DNA of 64,000 nt from an uncultured Alphaproteobacteria bacterium (GCA_934254675.1 CAKQLP010000006.1:1-64000); one strand, 5' to 3'; positions 1-8,882 are shown, numbered from the stretch's first letter. Notes: generated by a model not told the origin, from the sequence alone. Program-made: numbers and translations.

Positions 1-170
1 GGGTCGTTGCTTGCGTTGAAATTATTAAAACTTTGGACTTTTTGCATAATTTTTAGCCGTGTAGCCAAAGGTAAATCGGCAACACCTCTTGTCACCATAA
101 CTTTACCACCGGAAAAGTTTTGCCGTAAGTTGTCGTTCAATTCTCGGATTTTCTTAATTTTATTGTTCAT
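1..170 (-). CDS. DUF3768 domain protein, N-terminal part only
   Basis: The minus-strand frame opens at the ATG ending at 170 and runs off the left edge after 56 codons, so the C-terminal half is missing. The visible part has the DUF3768 pattern: an IRELND start, then FSGGKVMVTRGVADLP, then a FNxFNASND segment where the family continues to a PxGEHDFG motif. An AAGG ribosome binding site lies just upstream of the ATG. DUF3768 proteins are small cytoplasmic proteins of unknown function, common on plasmids and integrative elements of Alphaproteobacteria. This fits the recombinase and restriction genes that follow. Confidence 0.7.
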   Translation of the reverse strand, partial: MNNKIKKIRELNDNLRQNFSGGKVMVTRGVADLPLATRLKIMQKVQSFNNFNASND

Positions 171-374
171 ATTTTGCCTTTTGTTTAAAACAGAAAGAGC
201 CGGAATTTCTTCCGACCCTCTTGTTAAATTTGTTAAACTTATTACTTCGCATTTGTTACTCTTTTTATTTTTTTTATATTTTCACATCTTCAAGAGTTCA
301 AGCGAAAGTTGTTGCAATTAAGATTATTCTAGAAATGTTCTAGTTTTAGGATATACGTAATTAGACTTTTGTTT

Positions 375-1424
375 CTAGCCATTCTTTTTAGCCAAGTTTT
401 CAAGCTCTAAAAAGCGGTCAAAGTCGCTTTGATATAATTTATCTTGAATTACCCTGTATTTTTCAAATTCTGTTTCAGCGTGTTGTTTGGCTAATTCTGC
501 CGAAACTTTGCCGTTATCCTGTAAAATTTTATGGTCAAGCATTGTTAAAAAGCCATTCAAGCGTTGTTCCCAATCCTGCATTGTCATTGGTATATGGCGC
601 ATAGCCATTAACTCTGCCGTATCCAAATAAGCGTTAACAATGCGCTCTAATTGTTTCAGCTCAAATTCAGTTAAATAATTTTTAGCAATAACTACGTCGT
701 ATTTATGAATTTTGCTTTTCGGAGCTCCGTCCCAAGTAGTTAATCCCATATTCTCTTTCTTAGCATCAGCCCTGTCATAAATAACCTCTGCGGCGGTTTG
801 CCCGTGTACAGCATAGTGTAATTTGTTTTGAACTGCTGAAAAAAAGCGTTTTGTGGCAGTTGCTGTCACATCATAGTCAACAGATGTTGCATAAATATCA
901 GTGATTTTTTGATAAAATCTACGTTCTGACAAACGAATTTCACGGATTTTTTCTAACTGCTTTTCAAAATAGTCTTGTGTTAGCACAGAACCACCTTGTT
1001 TTAAGCGTTCAACATCCATTACCCAACCTTGAATTGTATAATCTTTAACAATTTGATTTGCCCATTTGCGGAATTGTACAGCACGTTCGTTATTAACTTT
1101 AAAACCAACGGCAATAATCATTTGCAGATTATAATGCGTAACTTCTCGTGAAATTTGTCTGTTTCCTTCGTTTTGAACTATTAAGTATTTCTTAATAGTT
1201 GCCTCTTCTAACAACTCGTTATCATCGTATATTTTTTTAATATGCTGGTTTATTGCCGAAATAGAAACATCATAAAGCGTCGCCATCATCTTTTGGGTAA
1301 GCCAAATATTTTCGTCTTCATAACGCATTTCCACACTAGTGGGACTATCTCCGGTGGCAGCAATAAAAGTCAAATATTCTGCTGCAGAAGAGCGAATTGT
1401 TATTTCTTGTTTTTTCTTTACCAT
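375..1424 (-). CDS. RhuM family protein
   Basis: This 349-residue protein has the usual RhuM length. An N-terminal segment (about residues 40-65, WLTQKMMATLYDVS and following) resembles a helix-turn-helix and leads into the conserved IKKIYDDNEL block. The C-terminal half carries the family features VVIAKNYLTEFE and RHIPMTMQDWE. RhuM was named from a Salmonella pathogenicity island; homologues are widespread on mobile islands, and their biochemical function is not established. It lies alone, reading away from the recombinase gene, with an extended -10 element about 110 bases upstream. It was probably acquired with the island. Confidence 0.85.
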   Translation of the reverse strand: MVKKKQEITIRSSAAEYLTFIAATGDSPTSVEMRYEDENIWLTQKMMATLYDVSISAINQHIKKIYDDNELLEEATIKKYLIVQNEGNRQISREVTHYNLQMIIAVGFKVNNERAVQFRKWANQIVKDYTIQGWVMDVERLKQGGSVLTQDYFEKQLEKIREIRLSERRFYQKITDIYATSVDYDVTATATKRFFSAVQNKLHYAVHGQTAAEVIYDRADAKKENMGLTTWDGAPKSKIHKYDVVIAKNYLTEFELKQLERIVNAYLDTAELMAMRHIPMTMQDWEQRLNGFLTMLDHKILQDNGKVSAELAKQHAETEFEKYRVIQDKLYQSDFDRFLELENLAKKNG

Positions 1425-1533
1425 TTCGGTTGCCCCATAATCTCAAACTTAATTTTAGCAACATTGCCATAATATTTATTATTATATCCCAATACAGGCA
1501 GACTGCAAGACTTAGCTCAGCTGATTAACAATT

Positions 1534-1544
1534 TTTATAGCATA
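1534..1544 (-). promoter_or_regulatory. Extended -10 promoter element upstream of rhuM-like gene
   Basis: Read on the minus strand this is TATGCTATAAA, a TGnTATAAT-type extended -10. The same core recurs upstream of four other genes in the window. It lies about 110 bases before the RhuM start, so the leader would be long. No clear -35 is seen. Confidence 0.4.
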
Positions 1545-1611
1545 TTTGAATTTAGATAACAGAACCTCCCATTATCGCTAATGAGAGGCTTGCATTTCAT
1601 TCTAAATTTTC

Positions 1612-1965
1612 TTATTTCAAATGTAATCTAGCGAAGATTTTGTAGCGGTCATCGGGGTTGGTAAAATATATTTCTTCCGGCTTGTGATTAGTTGTAGAAA
1701 TCTTGTTCGGGTTAGGTATGGCGTACAACTCGCAGTAATCATCGGTGAAATTTTCAATAGCATTTACATTGGCTTTTAAATATCCTTTAGCACACGAACT
1801 GAAAAAGTAAAAATTTCTGTCCGGATAGGTATTGTAAAGTTCGTTAATCTGGGCAAAATCTTCATCTGTCAGGCAATATAAAATTCCTGTCTTTTCATTT
1901 TTATAGTATTGCAGTGCGTATTTGTAAGATTTTTTATCCGTGCATATATAATAAGTTTCAAGCAT
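1612..1965 (-). CDS. Hypothetical protein, 117 aa
   Basis: I do not recognise this protein. It is small, soluble-looking and rich in Tyr, Asn and Lys (opening MLETYYICTDKKSYKYAL), with no signal peptide or membrane segment. I place the start at the ATG ending at 1965 because GAGGAA lies seven bases before it; a TTG five codons upstream would destroy that spacing. A hairpin-forming stretch (about 1565-1595) lies just past the stop and may end its transcript. It sits between the RhuM gene and the recombinase, in likely accessory DNA. Confidence 0.55.
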   Translation of the reverse strand: MLETYYICTDKKSYKYALQYYKNEKTGILYCLTDEDFAQINELYNTYPDRNFYFFSSCAKGYLKANVNAIENFTDDYCELYAIPNPNKISTTNHKPEEIYFTNPDDRYKIFARLHLK

Positions 1966-2033
1966 AATAAAATTCCTCAATAAAAAATTTTTCTATATAT
2001 AAAATTATTAAAAATGCACAAGGAAAACGGATT

Positions 2034-2151
2034 CATTATAGAATTTATATTTTATAATGAGTCTAAATTTTCCGAGATGTTGAGGCAATCTGTTCTTGAA
2101 CTATTTTGTAAACTCATTATAATTTATATGTATAATCAGTTAGTTATAATG
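2034..2151. repeat. Two inverted pairs of a CATTATAA motif upstream of the recombinase
   Basis: CATTATA at 2034-2040 faces TATAATG at 2053-2059. CATTATAA at 2115-2122 faces TTATAATG at 2144-2151. The second pair ends 17 bases before the recombinase start and overlaps its likely promoter. They may be operator or recombinase sites, or AT-rich coincidence. Confidence 0.4.
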
Positions 2152-2167
2152 AATTTGGAATTAAATA

Positions 2168-2767
2168 ATGGCGATAGGCAAACAGGCAAAAATTTTAACA
2201 GACAAGCAGCAAAACTTAACATTAACCTACTTAGAGGGGACACGGCATCCGCTTCGCAATAAGGTAATTTTTATGCTAAGTTTTAAAGCGGGTTTACGGG
2301 CAAAGGAAATTGCAAAACTTAAATGGAGTATGGTTTGCAATTCCGACGGAGAAGTTTCCGATGTGATAAATTTGAGTAACAATGCCAGCAAGGGAAAATA
2401 TTCAGGGCGCATTATTCCTCTGCATAAGGAGTTGAAAACTTTGCTAATGGAATTACTTAAACAGCAGCAACAAAATGAATTTTTTAGTTTGGCTAAGGCA
2501 GTTATAAATACTGAACGAGGGCAAGCAACTACGGCTCAGGTTATTGTTAATTTTTTTCACGATTTGTATAAAAGTATTGGCTTTATCGGCTGTTCATCAC
2601 ATAGCGGTCGGCGCACTTTTATTACAAACGCGGCAAAACATATAAGTTTGGTCGGTGGCACACTTAATGATGTGCGTGTGCTTGCCGGTCATTCGTCACT
2701 TGCGACTACTCAACGCTATATTGCTTACGACACCGAAGCACAGAGAAAAATCGTGGAGATGAGCTAA
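2168..2767 (+). CDS. Short tyrosine recombinase (site-specific integrase)
   Basis: All catalytic residues of a tyrosine recombinase are present: R44 (GLRAKEI), K75 (NASKGK), H145-x-x-R148 (HSGR), H175 (GHSS) and nucleophile Y184 (TQRYI). At 199 residues it is essentially only the catalytic domain, lacking the N-terminal arm-binding or SAM-like domain of phage integrases. FimB/FimE-type inverting recombinases have a similar size. It could move the island, invert a nearby segment or be a remnant of a larger element; the sequence alone does not decide. The frame is intact. Inverted CATTATAA motifs lie immediately upstream. Confidence 0.9.
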   Translation: MAIGKQAKILTDKQQNLTLTYLEGTRHPLRNKVIFMLSFKAGLRAKEIAKLKWSMVCNSDGEVSDVINLSNNASKGKYSGRIIPLHKELKTLLMELLKQQQQNEFFSLAKAVINTERGQATTAQVIVNFFHDLYKSIGFIGCSSHSGRRTFITNAAKHISLVGGTLNDVRVLAGHSSLATTQRYIAYDTEAQRKIVEMS

Positions 2768-2883
2768 TTATTACAGAATACGGGGTCATAAAGAAAAAAG
2801 GATTAATACAAGCCATAAGGTTTAATCAAGGCAAAGTTTGGTCTTTTGATGATTTGCTTAAAAAGCTTCTTTCTATTAATTAG
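2761..2883 (+). pseudogene. Possible C-terminal gene remnant after the recombinase
   Basis: An open frame overlapping the end of the recombinase gene reads GDELIITEYGVIKKKGLIQ and ends WSFDDLLKKLLSIN before TAG. It looks protein-like but has no start codon of its own, so it may be the tail of a gene cut by rearrangement. The family is unknown and it could be chance. Confidence 0.22.
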
Positions 2884-3032
2884 AAAATAATACTTAAAAA
2901 ACATACTATAATTTTTATATATTAAATTTTATAGTTCTTTTCTGTTATTCAGCATTTTTTTAACCGCTTCAATAGCTGTTAAATCATCGTCTAAGGAGGT
3001 TCTAATAATATCGAGTGAAGACGACCACAAAC

Positions 3033-3065
3033 AAAAAAAGTCACCTGAAGAGGTGGCTTTTTTTT
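3033..3065 (+). terminator. Rho-independent terminator
   Basis: A-tract, GTCACCT, loop GAAG, AGGTGGC and a run of eight T form a good hairpin with one G-T pair. It can work on either strand and would separate the recombinase region from the GC-rich repeat block and the restriction operon. Confidence 0.65.
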
Positions 3066-3099
3066 GTTTGTAGATTGTAAGCAATCAGTTGCGAATACG

Positions 3100-3319
3100 C
3101 GAGAGAGCGTGTTCGACAACAAGCGAAAGGCGCACGCGGGTGCGCCGGTGAGCGTAAGCGAATGAGCACGGTAGGTCGTGAGCGGAAGCGAAGGACAATC
3201 TCGTTGCCCCGAGAGAGCGTGTTTGACAAGGAGGCTTGGCGAGACGGGAGTATCGCCAAATAAAGCCGACGCAGCGGCGCAGATTTTTTAACAAAAAATC
3301 AAGCCAATCTCGTTGCCCC
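3100..3319. repeat. Two tandem 110-base units with conserved ends and hairpin-rich interiors
   Basis: Unit 1 (3100-3209) and unit 2 (3210-3319) begin with the same 20 bases except one (CGAGAGAGCGTGTTCGACAA; C to T in unit 2). Their right ends share CAATCTCGTTGCCCC (3196-3210 and 3305-3319). The interiors differ and are full of hairpins: GGCGCAC/GTGCGCC in unit 1, and TTGGCGA/TCGCCAA and GATTTTTT/AAAAAATC in unit 2. The block is far more GC-rich than its surroundings, and long frames through it are arginine-rich and unlikely to be genes. It is probably a structured mobile or palindromic repeat. The 2768-3497 gap holds this block, a terminator, two weak gene remnants and a promoter. Confidence 0.6.
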
Positions 3320-3434
3320 TTTCTTTGACATTGAACCTGTAAATCTTGTTAATAGTGATAATGTCTGTCAAATAATAAATAAAGCCAAAAATAATTTATT
3401 TAGATATAAAAATTGGTTAGTACCTTACAATTAA
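3320..3434 (+). pseudogene. Possible C-terminal gene remnant before mod
   Basis: Directly after the second GC-rich unit an open frame without a start reads FFDIEPVNLVNSDN and ends YKNWLVPYN before TAA. It may be the tail of a gene interrupted by the repeat block. No family is recognised and it is short, so this is tentative. Confidence 0.2.
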
Positions 3435-3437
3435 AAC

Positions 3438-3465
3438 TTGCGTTTGGGAATGTATAAGATAAAAT
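3438..3465 (+). promoter_or_regulatory. Probable promoter of the type III restriction-modification operon
   Basis: TTGCGT (3438-3443), 16 bases, then TAAAAT (3460-3465), ending 32 bases before the mod start. Position and spacing are typical of a sigma-70 promoter. Confidence 0.45.
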
Positions 3466-3497
3466 ATAGAGCATAGTAATAACAATGGGGAAAAATA

Positions 3498-5048
3498 ATG
3501 CCTATATTGAACTGGTTAGGGCGAGATGAAGCTTTGAAAACCGCAGCAAAAACACCGTATCGTCTGTTGGAAGAAGTGCCGGAACTGGGGTATGGGGATA
3601 AAAGCACCGATAATATGATTATCCAAGGTGATAATCTGGAAGCTTTAAAGGCATTATTACCCTTTTATGCCGGTCAGGTAAAGTGCATTTATATAGATCC
3701 GCCGTATAACACTGGTTCAAGGTTCACTTTTGATGGGAAAAAATTACAATATGATGATAACTTAGAACATTCTACTTGGTTGTCTATGATGGAGCCTAGA
3801 TTAGAATTATTGCGTGAATTTTTGCGTGAAGATGGAAGTATATGGATTTCTATCGATGATGATGAGCAGGCATATTTAAAAGTTCTATGTGATGAAGTTT
3901 TTGGAAGAAAAAATTTTGTAAATAATGTAATTTGGCAGAAGAAATATTCTCCTGCAAATGATGCTAAATGGTTTAGTGATAATCACGATTTTATTATGGT
4001 TTATGCTAAAAATAAAGAAATTTGGCGACCAAATTTATTACCACGTTCTGATGAACAAAATAAGTATTATAAATATGATGATGGAGATGGAAGAGGTTGT
4101 TGGCGTTCAGATAATGTTTTGGTGAAAACATTTTCTAAATCAGGTGTATTTGCTATTGTAAATCCAAATACTGGTGTATCATATTATCCTCCAGAAGGAA
4201 GTTGTTACAGATTTAATGAAGAAACAGCTAAAAAAATGTTAGATGAAAATCGTTTTTATTTTGGAAAAGATGGAAAAGGTGCACCACAATTGAAACGATA
4301 TCTATCTGAAGTAAAACAAGGTATGACTCCGCTGACAATATGGCCTTATAATGAAGTAGGGCATAATCAAGATGCTAAATTAGAAGTAAAAGTATTTAAT
4401 GAAAAAGAAATCTTTGCAACACCCAAACCAGAGCGACTAATTGAGCGTGTACTGACACTGGCGACAAATCCGAATGATATTGTATTAGATAGTTTTCTAG
4501 GTTCGGGGACAACGGCGGCGGTAGCTCATAAAATGGGGCGTCGGTATATTGGTATAGAAATGGGTAATCACGCTATCACGCATTGTGTTCCTCGTCTGAA
4601 AGCTGTTGTCGATGGCGAACAAGGCGGTATTTCTAAGGCTGTTAATTGGCAAGGTGGTGGAGGTTTCCGCTTTTATAAATTGGGCAATGAAGTTTTTGAT
4701 GCGGATGGTTGTATCAATGAGGGCATAAGTTTTGAAGATTTATCAGCGCATATTTGGTTTACCGAAACAAAAACACCATTTAATAAACCAACAGAAAAAT
4801 CAACATACCTTGGTATTCATGATAATGTATCTTATGCCTTGCTTTATAATGGAATTTTGAAAGATAAACGAGTTGACGGTGGCAATGTTTTAACCAATAA
4901 AACGCTGAAAGTTATTTTAGATGATATGCACAATGCGCCGTATGACAAACTGGTTATTTATGGCGAAAGTTCTCGTATCGGTCAACCACGTCTAAAATCT
5001 CTAAATATAGAATTCAAGCAAACTCCTTACGATATCAAAGCGAGGTAA
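3498..5048 (+). CDS. mod: Type III restriction-modification DNA methyltransferase (Mod)
   Basis: This 516-residue beta-class adenine methyltransferase has the catalytic motif IV DPPY at residues 67-70 (KCIYIDPPYNTGS). The SAM-binding motif I FLGSG is at 333-337, after the catalytic motif, which is the order of the beta class. The intervening region, about 110-300, would hold the target recognition domain. Mod modifies the recognition site and, with Res, forms the cleavage complex; it can also act as a stand-alone methylase. A GGGG-type ribosome binding site precedes the ATG. Its stop abuts the next gene, and res follows, so the three form one operon. The frame is intact, with no homopolymer or tandem repeat of the kind that switches some mod genes. 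Confidence 0.92.
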   Translation: MPILNWLGRDEALKTAAKTPYRLLEEVPELGYGDKSTDNMIIQGDNLEALKALLPFYAGQVKCIYIDPPYNTGSRFTFDGKKLQYDDNLEHSTWLSMMEPRLELLREFLREDGSIWISIDDDEQAYLKVLCDEVFGRKNFVNNVIWQKKYSPANDAKWFSDNHDFIMVYAKNKEIWRPNLLPRSDEQNKYYKYDDGDGRGCWRSDNVLVKTFSKSGVFAIVNPNTGVSYYPPEGSCYRFNEETAKKMLDENRFYFGKDGKGAPQLKRYLSEVKQGMTPLTIWPYNEVGHNQDAKLEVKVFNEKEIFATPKPERLIERVLTLATNPNDIVLDSFLGSGTTAAVAHKMGRRYIGIEMGNHAITHCVPRLKAVVDGEQGGISKAVNWQGGGGFRFYKLGNEVFDADGCINEGISFEDLSAHIWFTETKTPFNKPTEKSTYLGIHDNVSYALLYNGILKDKRVDGGNVLTNKTLKVILDDMHNAPYDKLVIYGESSRIGQPRLKSLNIEFKQTPYDIKAR

Positions 5049-6236
5049 ATGATGAAACCTTTTGAAGAATATTATGGTAATAAAAAGAAAAATAAAGATG
5101 CTGTATTAACACCATATGAAAAAAAGGTTGTGTCAGCTTTAAAAAATCATAATGTTAGAGACCAAGATATTACATATATTCTAAATATAGGAAGAAAAAC
5201 AACATTAAATCACGCAAGAATTGGTGCAGTTCAAGATACAGACCCTAAAATAACAGATGAAGAATTAAAGTCCTTTGAACAAAAACAAATGGCTTGGGAT
5301 TTTAAAACAGGATTGAATCCACTTGAAAATGATGTTGATTATTTGTTAATAAAATCAAAAAATGCAATGATGCTGTCAGTAACTTCATTTAATTCTCCTG
5401 CAAATAACTTTTCCATAGAAAGTTTTTTAGTTTTAGCAAATGTTGCGTGGTTATATCTATTTCAGGCTTTTTGTTTAAAGAATACTATTAATTATATTAA
5501 TAGTGATAGGACAACACAAGCTTTATCATATATGATACAAAGTAATAAGGATTTTTTAACAAAAGCTAATATAAATGATGCTATTATTAAAAATATTGAA
5601 TTTATAATAAAACTCAGAGATTTTGTATCACACGATGGATTGCAAAGGCTGCCTTCTTCGATTATTACGAAACTACAAGCCAACTGTGTAAACTACAATA
5701 ATGTGATAAAACAAATGTTTGGTAATAGAAATGGTTTAGATAATATATTTGCAATAGCTCTTCAATTTGCTTCTATTTCTTTATCACAAAGCAAATCAAT
5801 AGTTAAAAATTCGACATCAAAAAATATTTTAAATTTTGTTTCTGAATTTGAGAAAAATATTAATGATGATATATTAAATAGTGAAGAATATCAATTTACT
5901 GTAACGTATGTGGCTATTAATGAAGGTAATAAAAATCAGGCAGATATTGTTAGGTTTATAGTTCCTGGTAGTGAAGGTTATGAAGAGAAAAAAGAAGTTT
6001 TAATCAAAGAAATATCTGAAGATGCTAAATATAAATATATGTTTAATGATGTGAAAAATAAGTCTCATAAAACAAAAAATCAAATATTGAATTTTATTAA
6101 TGAAAAAAATTTTAGAGATTTAGAAAGAAGGGTCTCAAATAATAAACGAATGATGAAACCATATAATTTTGGTAAAACGACACAATGGAAATATACAGAA
6201 GAATTTTTACAGTTATGCATTAATGAAATTAAGTAA
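5049..6236 (+). CDS. DUF3644 domain protein inside the type III RM operon
   Basis: The ATG directly follows the mod stop, and res begins 12 bases after this gene ends, so it is co-transcribed. The 395-residue protein opens with a helix-turn-helix-like stretch (ITYILNIGRKTTLNHARIG, about 40-60). The DUF3644 core follows from about residue 100 (LLIKSKNAMMLSV, ANVAWLYLFQA, KLRDFVSHDG). The protein is Lys/Asn-rich and more AT-rich than mod or res. The domain's function is unknown. The RDFVSHDG segment, where Arg and His are spaced as in HEPN nucleases (R-x4-6-H), makes a toxin-like RNase possible; that is inference. It may be an accessory defence factor. Confidence 0.75.
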   Translation: MMKPFEEYYGNKKKNKDAVLTPYEKKVVSALKNHNVRDQDITYILNIGRKTTLNHARIGAVQDTDPKITDEELKSFEQKQMAWDFKTGLNPLENDVDYLLIKSKNAMMLSVTSFNSPANNFSIESFLVLANVAWLYLFQAFCLKNTINYINSDRTTQALSYMIQSNKDFLTKANINDAIIKNIEFIIKLRDFVSHDGLQRLPSSIITKLQANCVNYNNVIKQMFGNRNGLDNIFAIALQFASISLSQSKSIVKNSTSKNILNFVSEFEKNINDDILNSEEYQFTVTYVAINEGNKNQADIVRFIVPGSEGYEEKKEVLIKEISEDAKYKYMFNDVKNKSHKTKNQILNFINEKNFRDLERRVSNNKRMMKPYNFGKTTQWKYTEEFLQLCINEIK

Positions 6237-6248
6237 AGGATAAATAAT

Positions 6249-8852
6249 ATGCAACTGAAGAACTATCAGATTAACACACTTAATGTTTTGCGGAAATTTT
6301 TTGAAGAGGCGCGGATTTGCGGTCATAAACAAGCGTTTGAAAATATTACTTCAAATCCGGAAATCAGCTATCGTTTAGGAAAACTGAAAAGTGATTATAC
6401 TGTTTGGTCAACTATTCCGAATACGCCTCGTGTTTGTTTGAAAGTTCCTACCGGTGGTGGTAAAACCATTTTAGCCGCTCATTCGTTGAAAATTGTTAGT
6501 GAAATGTGGTTGGAACGTGAATTTCCGGTAGTTTTGTGGTTTACTCCGTCCGACCAAATTCGTCGGCAAACCGCGGAAGCGTTGAAAAATCCTAGACATC
6601 CATATAGAGAAGCCTTGGATGAACAGTTTGGCGGTCACGTCAAAGTTTTTGATATTGATGAAAAATTTAATATTCGTCCGGCGGATATCGAACAGAATCT
6701 GTGTGTTGTTGTTTCTACAATTCAATCTTTCAGCCACAAAGATACGGCAAAATATAATGTTTACAAGCACAATGAAAATTTAGAACCGCATTTTGCACAT
6801 ATACAGGCTCAAGAGGGAATGGAAAAAGATGAAAACGGGCAACTAAAATATTCATTTGCCAACTTGCTGTTTGCACAAAGACCGATAATGATTGTTGATG
6901 AAGCTCATAATGCGGTGACTAATCTGAGCGCGGAGATGCAAGGGCGTATCAATCCATCAGCAATTATTGAATTAACAGCTACGCCAAGATTGCAGAACAA
7001 TACGCTTTATAATGTATATGCAAAAGAGCTTAAAGACGAAGAAATGATTAAACTTCCGATAGCCTTGACCGAACATAATAATTGGGAGTTGGCTGTAACG
7101 GAAGCAATTGCCAAGCGTGCAGAACTGGAAAAAGCTGCTCAATATGAAAGAGAGTATGTGCGGCCGGTTTTGCTGTTTCAGGCTCAAAATGTCAATAGTG
7201 AAATCACGGTTGAAAAACTTAAAGATAATTTGATAAATGTTCAACAAATTCCGGAAAATGAAATAGCTATTGCCACCGGAGAGCAAAAAGAACTGGACGG
7301 TATAAATATTTTTGACCGCAACTGTCCGATTAGATATATTATAACGGTGGAGGCTTTAAAAGAAGGTTGGGATTGCTCTTTTGCCTATGTGTTGTGTTCG
7401 CTGGCAAATGTGCATAGTGATACATCGGTTATTCAATTATTGGGACGGGTAATGCGTATGCCTTACGCAAAAAGTCGTAAAATTGCGGCCTTAAATAAAG
7501 CTTACGCCTACGTTTTGTCGCCAAAATTCGGTGATGCGACAGAGTGCATCGTAAGTAAATTGGGCGAAAAAGGCTTTTCTGATGAAGAAGCGCAAAGCGT
7601 GGTTGAACAAGTGCCTATGTCTAATGACCTATTCAGTAGCAATCCGCAACCGAATAAGATTATACTTACATCCGAAACCATTATCAAGACACAAGATTTG
7701 CCCAAAACAATAACTATACAAAAAGAAAATAATGGCTCGCATAGTATTGTTTTCAGCAATGAGACAACCTCAGATGATATTGAAAAAATTAAGCCGATGC
7801 TTAACGAAAATGAGCAATTTGAGCTAGAAACAAAATTCGAAAATTATAAAAATAAACAGGAAGAACCAACACCGGCAAAAAATGGCGAAAAATTTAAAGT
7901 GCCGCAAATGATGGTGGAATTGCAAGGTGAACTGGAGTTGGCAGACCCTGAAATTGTTTTTGAATATTTTGATTGGGATTTAAATGAGTATGCACCGTAT
8001 CAGTTGAATGAAAACGAATTTAAAATTGCCAGACAAGGAAATAGCTTTACAATTGATATTGATGACCATGCTTTAAGATATTCTCCGGCAGGTGAAGAAC
8101 AGTTGTCTATGCCTTTTATGAGTATTGATAACTGGACAGCTGAAAATTTAGTAAGATGGTTGGATAAACAACTCAGAGATTCGTACTTTTCGCAAGCAAC
8201 TATGCTAAAATGGCTGTCTGATGTTGTCAACTATTTAATAGAGCATAGAGGGCTTAAATTGGCTGAATTGATGCTTGCAAAATATGCATTGGCAAATAAA
8301 CTGAAAACAAAAATTCAAACAGCTTATGCAAATGCACGCAAGAAATCATATCAAACATCATTATTTGCACCACAATCACGTGTTGAGCTTAATTTTGATA
8401 ATGGTTTTGAATTTTTTGACAATATGTATGAAAATGAAATTTGTTATAGAGGACGGTATAAATTTGCTAAACATTATCTTGGAGCAAATAATGTTCCCAG
8501 TTTTGATGGTGGTGTGGATGGCGAAGAATTTCAATGTGCCAAAGCTATTGATACGAATAAAAATGTAAAATATTGGATACGAAATGTTGCCAAACACCCG
8601 AATTCATTTTGGCTTCCGACTTCAACGGATAAATTCTATCCAGATTTTGTCGCAATGCTTAATGATGGACGAATTCTTGTTGTGGAATACAAAGGCGCTC
8701 ATTTGATTGATAGCGCTGATACGAAAGAGAAATTGGCTATCGGAAAGTTATGGGAAAGTAAATCTGCCGGCAAAGGTCTGTTCTTGATGGCGGAAAAAGT
8801 AAAAGATGGGTTGACCACGGCTGAGCAGATTAACGCCCTTATTGAAAGGTAA
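6249..8852 (+). CDS. res: Type III restriction enzyme, Res subunit
   Basis: This 867-residue superfamily 2 helicase-nuclease has Walker A TGGGKT at about residues 68-73, Walker B DEAH at 217-220, TAT motif III at about 243 and the arginine motif LLGRVMR at about 397-403. The C-terminal PD-(D/E)xK nuclease has D799 (YPDF) and E813-x-K815 (VEYKG). Every part needed for translocation and cutting is visible and the frame is unbroken. It acts with Mod to cleave incoming DNA with unmodified sites. Length is slightly below the roughly 900-980 residues of classical Res proteins. Confidence 0.93.
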   Translation: MQLKNYQINTLNVLRKFFEEARICGHKQAFENITSNPEISYRLGKLKSDYTVWSTIPNTPRVCLKVPTGGGKTILAAHSLKIVSEMWLEREFPVVLWFTPSDQIRRQTAEALKNPRHPYREALDEQFGGHVKVFDIDEKFNIRPADIEQNLCVVVSTIQSFSHKDTAKYNVYKHNENLEPHFAHIQAQEGMEKDENGQLKYSFANLLFAQRPIMIVDEAHNAVTNLSAEMQGRINPSAIIELTATPRLQNNTLYNVYAKELKDEEMIKLPIALTEHNNWELAVTEAIAKRAELEKAAQYEREYVRPVLLFQAQNVNSEITVEKLKDNLINVQQIPENEIAIATGEQKELDGINIFDRNCPIRYIITVEALKEGWDCSFAYVLCSLANVHSDTSVIQLLGRVMRMPYAKSRKIAALNKAYAYVLSPKFGDATECIVSKLGEKGFSDEEAQSVVEQVPMSNDLFSSNPQPNKIILTSETIIKTQDLPKTITIQKENNGSHSIVFSNETTSDDIEKIKPMLNENEQFELETKFENYKNKQEEPTPAKNGEKFKVPQMMVELQGELELADPEIVFEYFDWDLNEYAPYQLNENEFKIARQGNSFTIDIDDHALRYSPAGEEQLSMPFMSIDNWTAENLVRWLDKQLRDSYFSQATMLKWLSDVVNYLIEHRGLKLAELMLAKYALANKLKTKIQTAYANARKKSYQTSLFAPQSRVELNFDNGFEFFDNMYENEICYRGRYKFAKHYLGANNVPSFDGGVDGEEFQCAKAIDTNKNVKYWIRNVAKHPNSFWLPTSTDKFYPDFVAMLNDGRILVVEYKGAHLIDSADTKEKLAIGKLWESKSAGKGLFLMAEKVKDGLTTAEQINALIER

Positions 8853-8882
8853 AATGAGTAGATTCATCTTCTTATTGCTATA

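Noticed and set aside
7..321. 104-codon plus frame at the left edge
   Set aside because: It is the complement of the DUF3768 coding region and its upstream gap; the minus-strand frame matches a known family.
1500..1535. tRNA-like stretch (ACTTAGCTCAGCTG) in the gap after rhuM
   Set aside because: The D-arm-like words are present but no acceptor, anticodon or T-arm pairing can be drawn.
2014..2262. 82-codon plus frame before the recombinase
   Set aside because: It overlaps the recombinase start in another frame, lies over the inverted motifs, and its product has no recognisable features.
3041..3294. Arg-rich minus-strand frames over the GC-rich block
   Set aside because: They cross the tandem hairpin units and terminator, are Arg/Ser/Pro-rich by base composition only, and have no family features or ribosome binding site.
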